12,193 nucleotides of DNA. Origin: Acetobacteraceae bacterium. GTDB lineage: Bacteria; Pseudomonadota; Alphaproteobacteria; Acetobacterales; Acetobacteraceae. Position 1 is the stretch's first letter. Each line of letters starts with the position of its first letter. Made by a program: the position numbers and the translations under genes. This document shows positions 6,869 to 12,193 of this stretch, in pieces. A model generated the notes under the pieces. It was not told the origin of the DNA. It did not search any database and was given only the letters and a program-made list of their open reading frames with translations. The stretch lies in the NCBI GenBank assembly GCA_030044345.1, contig JASHVY010000588.1, positions 1 to 12,193 of the forward strand. The letters are read 5' to 3'.

Positions 6869-7936
6869 ATGCGGATCGCGCAAATTGCTCCACTGACTGA
6901 AGCTGTGCCGCCAAAGCTCTATGGCGGAACGGAACGGGTGGTTTCCTATCTCACCGAGGAGCTCGTGGCGATGGGCCATGACGTGACCCTTTTCGCCTCC
7001 GGCGATTCCTGCACCTCCGCCAAGCTCAGGGCGATGTGGCCGCAGGCGCTTCGTTTCGATCCGGCCATAATGGACTTGACCAGTCCAACCCTGATGATGA
7101 TGGAAGATGTGCGCCGCGTATCGGAAACCTTTGATATCCTTCATTTTCATGTCGATCATTGGCCCTTCTCGCTCTTCACGCGGCAAAGGACGCCCTTCGT
7201 TACGACATTGCATGGACGGCTCGATCTCGCCGAGCTGCAGCCGATCTATGCCCGCTTTCCCGGCGTCCCGGTGGCGTCGATCTCGGAATCGCAACGGATA
7301 CCGCTGCCGCAGGCGAACTTCGTCGCGACGGTCCAGCATGGGCTGCCTTTGAATCTGCTTCAGCCGTTGCCCCGCCGGCCCGAATATCTCGCCTTCCTCG
7401 GCCGCATCTGCCCGGAGAAGGGACCGGAGCGCGCGATCGAGATCGCCCGACGAAGCGGTCTTCCGCTGCGCATCGCCGCCAAGGTCGATCGCGTCGATCA
7501 GCGCTATTTCGAGGAGCAGGTCCGACCGCTGCTCGGCGAGCCGGGCATCACGTTCATCGGCGAGATCGCCGAGCATGAGAAAGCGGAATTCCTGAGCGGG
7601 GCGCTCGCGCTTCTCAGCCCGATCGACTGGCCGGAACCGTTCGGTCTGGTCAACATCGAGGCGATGGCCTGCGGCACGCCGGTGATCACGTTCGATCGCG
7701 GATCGGTCCGCGAGATCCTGGAGGATGGGCTCACCGGCTTCATCGTCGAGGATATCGGGGCGGCCGTTGCGGCGGCCCGGCGCATCGGCGTGCTCGACCG
7801 GGCGCGGATCCGCGCCGAGTTCGAACGGCGCTTCACCGCCCGGCGCATGGCCGAGGAGTACGTTGCGCTTTACGAACAGCTCATCATGCCGGAGGAGCAG
7901 GCGCGGCACGCGCCCGGCGTTCGGCTCGCCGTCTAG
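6869..7936 (+). CDS. GT4-family glycosyltransferase
   Basis: A 355-residue GT-B fold glycosyltransferase. The N-terminus has the acceptor-domain pattern LYGGTERVVSYLTEELVAMGHDVTLFA (split around residues 18-43). The C-terminal donor domain starts near FLGRICPEKGPERAI (177-190) and holds the EX7E motif EPFGLVNIE (256-264) followed by AMACGTPVI (265-273), which contacts the nucleotide sugar and fixes the retaining GT4 family. No signal peptide is present, so it acts in the cytoplasm or at the inner membrane face. Donor and acceptor sugars cannot be named. ATG 6869 is chosen because AAGGAGG (6851-6857) lies 11 nt upstream and family homology begins exactly there; the frame is open further upstream but without similarity. 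Its TAG stop forms the first bases of a tandem repeat. Confidence 0.93.
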   Translation: MRIAQIAPLTEAVPPKLYGGTERVVSYLTEELVAMGHDVTLFASGDSCTSAKLRAMWPQALRFDPAIMDLTSPTLMMMEDVRRVSETFDILHFHVDHWPFSLFTRQRTPFVTTLHGRLDLAELQPIYARFPGVPVASISESQRIPLPQANFVATVQHGLPLNLLQPLPRRPEYLAFLGRICPEKGPERAIEIARRSGLPLRIAAKVDRVDQRYFEEQVRPLLGEPGITFIGEIAEHEKAEFLSGALALLSPIDWPEPFGLVNIEAMACGTPVITFDRGSVREILEDGLTGFIVEDIGAAVAAARRIGVLDRARIRAEFERRFTARRMAEEYVALYEQLIMPEEQARHAPGVRLAV

Positions 7937-7981
7937 ATCAATGTCCGCTTAGATCAATATCTGCTTGTAACAATATCTGCT
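7934..7981 (+). repeat. three-copy 16-bp tandem direct repeat
   Basis: TAGATCAATGTCCGCT (7934-7949), TAGATCAATATCTGCT (7950-7965) and TGTAACAATATCTGCT (7966-7981) lie head to tail. Copies 1 and 2 differ at two positions, copies 2 and 3 at three. The TAG of copy 1 is the glycosyltransferase stop codon, and the array is AT-rich compared with its surroundings. It lies 79 bp before the sixA-like start. It could be a regulator-binding array for the downstream genes or a slippage product. Confidence 0.85.
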
Positions 7982-8059
7982 GGGCGGCACGCGCACGACA
8001 ACGGGCGCGATCTGTGGCACGATCCTCCGGCCACCTTGGGGGAGGCCGGACGGGTCGGC

Positions 8060-8584
8060 ATGCATCAACTTCTGCTTCTGCGCCACGCGAAGTCGTCATG
8101 GGATGATCCGGGCCTCGCCGATCGCGCGCGTCCGCTCAACAAGCGCGGCGAGCGTGCCGCGGCAGCGATCGGCCGGGCCATGTCCGAGCTTGGCCTCATC
8201 CCCGGCCTCATTCTCGCCTCGCCGGCGCGGCGGAGCATGCAGACGCTTGCCGCCCTGGCTCCCTTCCCCCGCCCGACCCGAATCGAAACGCCGGAGCCGC
8301 TCTATCTCGCCGATGTCCCCCAGCTCCTCGCAACGCTGCGCGCGCTCGCGGAGAGCGAGGCCGGAACGCTTGTCATCGGGCACAATCCGGGCCTGCATGA
8401 ATTCGCCGTGATGCTGGTCGGGAAAACCCGATCGACGGCGGACAGCGAGAGGCTCGCTCAACATTTTCCGACCGCGGCGCTCGCGGAATTCGCGATCGCC
8501 GGCCGGTGGCAGGATCTTGGGCCGGGCGGGGGGCGCCTGGTGCGATTCCTTCTGCCGCGCGATCTGCCGGAGATGGCTGCCTGA
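8060..8584 (+). CDS. SixA-type phosphohistidine phosphatase (histidine phosphatase superfamily)
   Basis: A 174-residue single-domain histidine phosphatase. The catalytic RHA(K) motif is at 7-11 in LLLLRHAKSSWDD, followed by RPLNKRG (24-30), an Arg pair in SPARRSM (54-60) and the second catalytic His in VIGHNPG (H108). Family members dephosphorylate phosphohistidine or other phosphomonoesters through a phosphohistidine intermediate. The best-known relative, E. coli SixA, acts on a PTS-type phosphocarrier; the target here is unknown. Start ATG 8060 begins exactly at the homology. The nearest strong purine stretch, GGGGGAGG (8038-8045), is 14 nt away, which is rather long. A TTG at 8036 inside that stretch is a less likely start. 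The 3' end overlaps or abuts the CHAD gene, and SixA-like genes next to CHAD genes are a familiar arrangement in alphaproteobacteria, suggesting a joint phosphate-related role. Confidence 0.9.
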   Translation: MHQLLLLRHAKSSWDDPGLADRARPLNKRGERAAAAIGRAMSELGLIPGLILASPARRSMQTLAALAPFPRPTRIETPEPLYLADVPQLLATLRALAESEAGTLVIGHNPGLHEFAVMLVGKTRSTADSERLAQHFPTAALAEFAIAGRWQDLGPGGGRLVRFLLPRDLPEMAA

Positions 8585-10197
8585 ACGGTTTCTCCCTTGA
8601 GCTCGCGGTTCCGCCCGAGATTGCGGGACGGCTTCGCCGCCACCCTCTGCTCCATCCGGGCCGCGCGGCCCTGGCGAAGCAGCGGCTGGTGCATATCGCC
8701 TGGCATGACGGCGAGGATGCTTCGCTCGCGGCCGCGGGGCTGGCGCTCGGGGAAGAGCGGCAGGGACGGACGCGGCAATGGTGGCTCGAGAAGCTGGGGT
8801 CCGGGACGGAGCAGGACATCAACTTCCCGCGACCGCCGGGCGTGGCGCCTGCGATATTGGCCCGGGCCAATCGGCCCGAGATGCTTGGCCCCACGACGCT
8901 CGGCCATCCGCTTCCCGCTCCCCTCCGGACCGTCGCCCGCTTCGAGGCCAGGCGCCGGACCGCCTCGATCGGCGGCGGGAGGAGAAAGGACGCGCCGGGC
9001 AGGATCGCGATCGAGCTGCTCGAAGGAAGGCTCGCGACCTCCGGCGCGGAGCAGCGGCTTGCCCGGCTCAGGTTCGCCGGCCAGCCCGCCGCCGTCTTCG
9101 CGCTCGCCGACCGGCTGCTTGCCGACCTGCCCTGCGCGGTGCCGGCGGCAAGCCTCGCCGAGGAAGCGCTCGGCGCATCTGCAGGGGACGATGCACCCCG
9201 AACCGGCTCCCCCCTGCTGCCGGAGGGACTTTCGGCCGGAGACGCGCTGGCCTGGCTCGTGGCCACGCTGGCGCGGGCTCTGCTCGCTCTTGCCCCGCGC
9301 GCATCCACCGGGGAAGAAAGCGAGCCGGTGCATCAGATGCGGGTGGCGCTGCGCCGCCTGCGCACCGCCATCACCGTGCTGAAGAGGCTCCTGCCGCCTT
9401 TGCCCCTTCATCCTGGTGACGCTCATGATGCCGATCATGGTGATGGGCCCACCCAAGCCGCGCTCACCGAGGTGGAGGCGGGGCTGCGCACGCTCGCCCG
9501 CGCGCTGGGGCCGGCCCGGGAATGGGACGTGTTCCTCGAAGGAACGGGCATGGCGGTCGCCGCCGCCTTTCCGGAGAACGCGGCCCTTGCGCGCCTGCTC
9601 AAGGCGGCCGCCCGCCGGCGCGAGGCCGCTTATGACGCGCTTCGGGCAGAACTCGGGTCCGCCGGTTTCCGTCGCCTCATGCTTCAGCTCTCCTCCCTCA
9701 CCGTGCTCCGCCCCTGGCAACCAATCTCTGGTCAGCGAACCCTTGGGCAAGGACAGCAGGGAGCCCCTGAGGGAAGGCTCGAGGAAGATGGTCCGGAACC
9801 CCCTCTCACGGCAGCGACGGTGGCGGAGCTGCTGCAACGGCGGCAACGGAAGCTCCTCGCCGCCGCCGCCAACATCGCCCATGCCGATGCGCAGCACCTG
9901 CATGCGATCCGGCTCCGCGCGAAGCGGCTGCGCTATGCGGGCGAGCTCTTCTCCCCGCTCTTCCCGCGCAAGGAAACCCAGCGCTTCCTTCGCCGCCTCG
10001 CGCGGCTGCAGGACCGGCTCGGCATCGTCAATGATGCGCAGGCCGTGGACCGCCTGCTGAACGATCTCGGCGCGATGGGAAGCGGCCACGCAGCGGGGCT
10101 GGTGCGGGGCTTCGTCGCCGCGAATGCGCTTCGGGAGCGGGCGCGGGTCGAGCCCGCCTGGCGCAAGTTCCGCCGCCACGCTCCTTTCTGGCACTAG
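8506..10197 (+). CDS. CHAD-domain protein with a degenerate CYTH domain
   Basis: A protein of up to 563 residues. The N-terminal part (about 29-205) follows the CYTH triphosphate tunnel fold: FSLELAVPPE, then AAGLALGEER and WWLEKL. The ExExK signature reads SLELA, the usual Arg residues after GLAL are G/E, and the later acidic strand is RLARLRF. Catalysis is therefore doubtful. The C-terminal CHAD domain (about 245-560) has its two His/Arg-rich helices, VHQMRVALRRLRT (275-287) and LHAIRLRAKRLRYA (465-478), with ALGPAREWDVFL between them. CHAD binds polyphosphate in characterised proteins. Low-complexity inserts lie near 298-318 and 403-433. The start is uncertain: GTG 8506 gives a 79-nt overlap with the phosphatase gene, whereas CTG 8581 would overlap its stop in CTGA form and has GGAG at 8569-8572. 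Function in polyphosphate or phosphate biology is inferred. Confidence 0.85.
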   Translation: MAGSWAGRGAPGAIPSAARSAGDGCLNGFSLELAVPPEIAGRLRRHPLLHPGRAALAKQRLVHIAWHDGEDASLAAAGLALGEERQGRTRQWWLEKLGSGTEQDINFPRPPGVAPAILARANRPEMLGPTTLGHPLPAPLRTVARFEARRRTASIGGGRRKDAPGRIAIELLEGRLATSGAEQRLARLRFAGQPAAVFALADRLLADLPCAVPAASLAEEALGASAGDDAPRTGSPLLPEGLSAGDALAWLVATLARALLALAPRASTGEESEPVHQMRVALRRLRTAITVLKRLLPPLPLHPGDAHDADHGDGPTQAALTEVEAGLRTLARALGPAREWDVFLEGTGMAVAAAFPENAALARLLKAAARRREAAYDALRAELGSAGFRRLMLQLSSLTVLRPWQPISGQRTLGQGQQGAPEGRLEEDGPEPPLTAATVAELLQRRQRKLLAAAANIAHADAQHLHAIRLRAKRLRYAGELFSPLFPRKETQRFLRRLARLQDRLGIVNDAQAVDRLLNDLGAMGSGHAAGLVRGFVAANALRERARVEPAWRKFRRHAPFWH

Positions 10198-10310
10198 ATG
10201 TGGAAGCTATGAAGGTTGTTCACCCGGGACGGATCGGGGGAGGCTCTCGCCCGTCCGGATCGGCAGGCCTGAACCCGTCTCTCTTTCCCGATCGTGAGCG
10301 CGCAATGCTG

Positions 10311-10331
10311 CGGGCGCGAAGGTTGCGCCCG
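10311..10331. repeat. 7-bp stem hairpin upstream of gltA
   Basis: CGGGCGC (10311-10317) and GCGCCCG (10325-10331) form a perfect stem with a 7-nt loop, 114 bp after the CHAD stop and just before the AT-rich candidate gltA promoter. It could end CHAD transcription, but only a short AATTT follows. Confidence 0.4.
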
Positions 10332-10350
10332 ATCCAATTTCGTCCTTAGT

Positions 10351-10356
10351 TATATT
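10351..10356 (+). promoter_or_regulatory. candidate gltA promoter -10 element
   Basis: TATATT matches the -10 consensus at five of six positions and lies in the only AT-rich patch (10343-10361) between CHAD and gltA. No good -35 is found at 16-18 bp. If used, transcription would start near 10363 and leave a leader of about 107 nt. Confidence 0.4.
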
Positions 10357-10374
10357 TATTGCATCGCGAAGCGT

Positions 10375-10456
10375 CAGGCGGAGAGAGAATTCTCTTCCGT
10401 CCGGCGAGGCATTGGAGATGCGGCCTCGGGCGACCGGTTCTGCCGCCTGGACGGAA
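10375..10456 (+). promoter_or_regulatory. structured gltA leader with competing stems
   Basis: TTCCGTCC (10395-10402) is perfectly complementary to GGACGGAA (10449-10456), which abuts the Shine-Dalgarno, and encloses a second stem CGAGGC/GCCTCG (10405-10410/10423-10428). CAGGCGG (10375-10381) can instead pair with CCGCCTG (10443-10449), which crosses the first stem. AGAGAATTCTCT (10384-10395) is also a 12-bp perfect palindrome. The arrangement could allow a two-state leader, but no known riboswitch class is recognised. Confidence 0.4.
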
Positions 10457-10469
10457 AAGGGGGAACTGC

Positions 10470-11777
10470 ATGAGCGGGACGACCAACGGCTCCGTGACGA
10501 TCAGCCTTGATGGCACGAACCAGTCCTTGAAGCTGCCGCTGCTTGCCGGGACGATCGGCCCGTCAGTCGCGGATATCCGCAAGCTTTACGGCAATCTCGG
10601 GATCTTCACCTTCGACCCCGGCTATGGAGAGACGGCGAGCTGCGAGAGCAAGATCACCTATATCGATGGCGACCAGGGGGTTCTGCTCTATCGCGGCTAC
10701 CCGATCGAGGAGCTCGCCGAATATGCCAGCTTCATCGAGGTCGCTTATCTGCTGCTGAGCGGAGAGCTGCCGAACGCGGCGCAGCTCAAAGACTTCGATG
10801 CCGGTGTGCGCAACCACACGATGCTGCACGAGCAGCTCCGCCGCTTCTTCGAAGGCTTCCGCCGCGACGCCCACCCGATGGCGGTGCTGTGCGGCGTCGT
10901 CGGCGCGCTCTCGGCCTTTTATCATGACAGCCTCGACATCACGAATCCCGAGCATCGGCGGATCAGCGCCTTCCGCCTGATCGCCAAGGTGCCGACGATC
11001 GCCGCCTGGACGTACAAATACGCGATCGGCCAGCCCTTCATGTATCCGCGCAACGATCTCAGCTACGCCGAGAATTTTCTCTATATGATGAACGCCGTTC
11101 CGGCCGAGCCCTACAAGGTGAACCCGGTGCTGGCGGCGGCGATGGATCGCATCCTGACCCTGCATGCGGACCATGAGCAGAATGCCTCGACGAGCACGGT
11201 CCGGCTGGCCGGCTCCACGGGAGCCAATCCCTTCGCCTGCATCGCCGCCGGAATCGCGAGCCTGTGGGGCCCGGCGCATGGCGGAGCGAACGAGGCGGTG
11301 CTTCGGATGTTGAGCGAGATCGGCCATGTGAAGGCGATCCCCGAGTTCATCAGCAAGGTGAAGGACCGCAACAGCCATGTGCGGCTGATGGGCTTCGGCC
11401 ACCGTGTCTATAAGAACTACGACCCGCGGGCGAAGATCATGCAGCGCACCTGCCACGAGGTGCTGGATGAGCTTGGGATCAAGGACGACCCCCTGCTCGA
11501 TCTCGCCGTGGAGCTCGAGAAGATCGCGCTCGAGGACGATTACTTCGTCAGCCGCAAGCTTTACCCGAATGTCGATTTCTATTCCGGCATCATCCTCAAG
11601 GCGATGGGCTTCCCGACCAGCATGTTCACGGTGCTGTTCGCGGTGGCCCGGACCGTCGGCTGGATCAGCCAATGGCAGGAGATGATCGAAGACCCCTCAC
11701 AGCGGATCGGCCGCCCGCGCCAGCTCTATACCGGGCCGACGCAGCGCTCCTACTTGCCGATCGAAAAGCGGGCCTGA
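10470..11777 (+). CDS. gltA: Citrate synthase (type II, hexameric type)
   Basis: A 435-residue enzyme condensing acetyl-CoA and oxaloacetate to citrate in the TCA cycle. It has the short N-terminal domain of Gram-negative type II enzymes (DIRKLYG, ASCESKITYIDGDQG). Active-site motifs are LHADHEQNAS (H235), GPAHGGAN (H270), GFGHRVYK (H311) and NVDFYSG (D369), corresponding to catalytic His264, His305 and Asp362 of E. coli. The enzyme is complete. ATG 10470 has a strong AAGGGGG (10457-10463) 6 nt upstream; an ATG at 10359 in frame lies beside the promoter-like AT patch and lacks a ribosome site. It appears to be transcribed alone, with its own AT-rich promoter region, a structured leader and an intrinsic terminator. 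The sequence is typical of alphaproteobacteria. Confidence 0.98.
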   Translation: MSGTTNGSVTISLDGTNQSLKLPLLAGTIGPSVADIRKLYGNLGIFTFDPGYGETASCESKITYIDGDQGVLLYRGYPIEELAEYASFIEVAYLLLSGELPNAAQLKDFDAGVRNHTMLHEQLRRFFEGFRRDAHPMAVLCGVVGALSAFYHDSLDITNPEHRRISAFRLIAKVPTIAAWTYKYAIGQPFMYPRNDLSYAENFLYMMNAVPAEPYKVNPVLAAAMDRILTLHADHEQNASTSTVRLAGSTGANPFACIAAGIASLWGPAHGGANEAVLRMLSEIGHVKAIPEFISKVKDRNSHVRLMGFGHRVYKNYDPRAKIMQRTCHEVLDELGIKDDPLLDLAVELEKIALEDDYFVSRKLYPNVDFYSGIILKAMGFPTSMFTVLFAVARTVGWISQWQEMIEDPSQRIGRPRQLYTGPTQRSYLPIEKRA

Positions 11778-11780
11778 AGC

Positions 11781-11828
11781 CTTCCTTATCCCCCGCCGGC
11801 CAAGCCGGCGCGGGGGGAAGATAGGAAG
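11781..11828. repeat. long imperfect inverted repeat after gltA
   Basis: The core is GCCGGC (11795-11800), loop CAA, GCCGGC (11804-11809). It is extended by a C5/G5 pairing across a 2-nt bulge and by CTTCC (11781-11785) with GGAAG (11824-11828). There is no T tract; it probably protects the mRNA 3' end or assists the terminator that follows. Confidence 0.6.
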
Positions 11829-11835
11829 TGAGAAG

Positions 11836-11874
11836 AAGGGTACGGGGTTCTGGCCTCGTGCCCTTTTCTTTTTT
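11836..11874 (+). terminator. intrinsic terminator of gltA
   Basis: A 12-bp stem, AAGGGTACGGGG (11836-11847) with CCTCGTGCCCTT (11854-11865), includes two G-T wobbles and a 6-nt loop. It runs straight into TTTTCTTTTTT (11864-11874). This is a textbook rho-independent terminator on the plus strand. Confidence 0.9.
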
Positions 11875-11939
11875 CCTGTGCCTTTATCCGGCAGCCCCGA
11901 AAGAGGTCACCGCGCGCCCGACGCTTCACTGCGTACGGG

Positions 11940-11948
11940 TTATTCACC
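11940..11948 (+). promoter_or_regulatory. near-consensus DnaA box
   Basis: TTATTCACC matches the TTATNCACA consensus except at the last base. It lies 15 bp before the perfect pair of boxes. Confidence 0.4.
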
Positions 11949-11963
11949 GCCTATGCCGGGATC

Positions 11964-11983
11964 TGTGGATAAAATTATCCACA
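11964..11983. promoter_or_regulatory. two perfect DnaA boxes, inverted, 2 bp apart
   Basis: TGTGGATAA (11964-11972, minus orientation) and TTATCCACA (11975-11983, plus orientation) are both exact high-affinity DnaA boxes, separated by AA. Only the central two bases break a full 20-bp palindrome. A weaker match, TATTGATAA (11987-11995, minus orientation), follows directly. Confidence 0.75.
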
Positions 11984-11994
11984 AAGTATTGATA
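11982..11994 (-). promoter_or_regulatory. exact IHF consensus site
   Basis: On the minus strand TATCAATACTTTG matches WATCAANNNNTTR at every fixed position. It overlaps the end of the second DnaA box by 2 bp. IHF next to DnaA boxes is a classic origin arrangement. Confidence 0.5.
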
Positions 11995-12010
11995 AGCAAC
12001 TTAAAGAAAT

Positions 12011-12038
12011 GATTCCAAGGGATTCAAAAGATTCAACA
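12011..12038 (+). repeat. three tandem GATTC-headed repeats (GANTC cluster)
   Basis: GATTCCAAGG (12011), GATTCAAAA (12021) and GATTCAACA (12030) lie head to tail with periods of 10 and 9 bp, in AT-rich DNA beside the DnaA boxes. Each starts with GANTC, the target of the alphaproteobacterial CcrM methyltransferase. The rest of the window has only isolated GANTC sites. The array recalls the tandem repeats of origin unwinding elements. Confidence 0.65.
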
Positions 12039-12075
12039 GCCATTTTCACTATCGAGCGGCAATTCCGGGATACGA

Positions 12076-12102
12076 GGACGGACCATGGCAGGATGTCCGT
12101 CC
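12076..12102. repeat. 8-bp stem inverted repeat
   Basis: GGACGGAC (12076-12083) and GTCCGTCC (12095-12102) form a perfect stem with an 11-nt loop, 38 bp after the GATTC array. Role unknown: an RNA hairpin or a protein-binding dyad. Confidence 0.4.
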
Positions 12103-12141
12103 CGGCGAAGAGAGCGGATGCCCGAAAATCGATACTTCCAG

Positions 12142-12171
12142 TTGAGCCGAACGTCATTTAATCTTTGTTAT
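12142..12171 (+). promoter_or_regulatory. weak sigma70-like promoter near the window end
   Basis: TTGAGC (12142-12147) and TGTTAT (12166-12171) with an 18-bp spacer each match the consensus at four of six positions, in an AT-rich context. It could drive a gene beyond the window. Confidence 0.25.
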
Positions 12172-12193
12172 CAGGTAATTTTTCCTTGCAGGC

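Larger units (their letters stand above)
11880..12193. other. non-coding region with origin-like features
   Basis: No convincing gene is seen from the gltA terminator to the window end. The region changes from GC-rich to clearly AT-rich at about 11965-12060 and again at 12150-12185. It contains DnaA-box-like sites, an IHF consensus, a GATTC repeat cluster and a further hairpin, listed separately. The combination suggests a replication origin or a DnaA-controlled regulatory region. The window ends before any following gene. Confidence 0.55.

Noticed and set aside
8458..10194. 578-codon open frame on the minus strand opposite the CHAD gene
   Set aside because: No domain is visible; the plus-strand frame has CHAD motifs in correct order.
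10359..10469. N-terminal extension of citrate synthase from ATG 10359
   Set aside because: It begins beside the promoter-like AT patch without a ribosome site; the 37 extra residues are not part of known citrate synthases.
11975..12157. 60-codon minus-strand frame in the non-coding end
   Set aside because: No homology recognised, no ribosome site noted, and it runs through the DnaA boxes and the repeat array, so it is more likely chance.
1..12193. CRISPR array, IS element, prophage, or defence island
   Set aside because: No regularly spaced identical repeats, transposase or integrase motifs, or defence-type domains were seen. The genes are metabolic, repair and envelope types.

Overview
The window is a high-GC chromosomal segment, most likely from an alphaproteobacterium. 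The citrate synthase has the hexameric-type sequence common in that class, with stretches that recall Rhodospirillales/Acetobacterales, although Sphingomonadales cannot be excluded. The CHAD and SixA-type gene pair and a cluster of GANTC sites (the CcrM methylation target) fit the same class. Nine protein genes can be supported. There are no rRNA, tRNA, CRISPR or IS signatures.

Layout. 14-754 (+) encodes a PPP-type metallophosphoesterase. 871-3327 (+) is a tightly overlapping DNA-alkylation-repair operon: Ada (all four zinc Cys and the PCHRV Cys present), a 2OG-Fe(II) oxygenase of the family predicted to act on damaged nucleic acid, and AlkB. The gap before ada holds an AAT-N6-GCAA match to the Ada operator and a very strong hairpin ending 1 nt before the Shine-Dalgarno. 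3340-4644 (-) is a PAPS-type sulfotransferase and 4849-6627 (-) a full-length ABC exporter half-transporter. Divergent from it, 6869-7936 (+) is a GT4 glycosyltransferase whose stop codon lies in a 16-bp, three-copy tandem repeat. 8060-8584 (+) is a SixA-type histidine phosphatase. It overlaps a CHAD protein (to 10197) whose N-terminal CYTH domain appears to have lost its catalytic residues. 10470-11777 (+) is citrate synthase, preceded by a leader that can fold in two competing ways and followed by a textbook intrinsic terminator.

The most interesting non-coding stretch is 11880-12193. It carries two perfect inverted DnaA boxes 2 bp apart, a third near-match, an exact IHF consensus, and three GATTC-headed near-10-bp repeats in an AT-rich island. 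This looks like a replication origin (oriC or a secondary replicon) or a DnaA-controlled promoter region.

Working together: Ada, the oxygenase and AlkB form an inducible alkylation-damage response. The sulfotransferase, ABC exporter and glycosyltransferase suggest surface or lipid glycan metabolism, but no pathway can be proven. SixA and CHAD point to phospho-signalling or polyphosphate-linked biology. No wholly new multi-gene system was recognised; the novelty is mainly in the regulatory and non-coding DNA.
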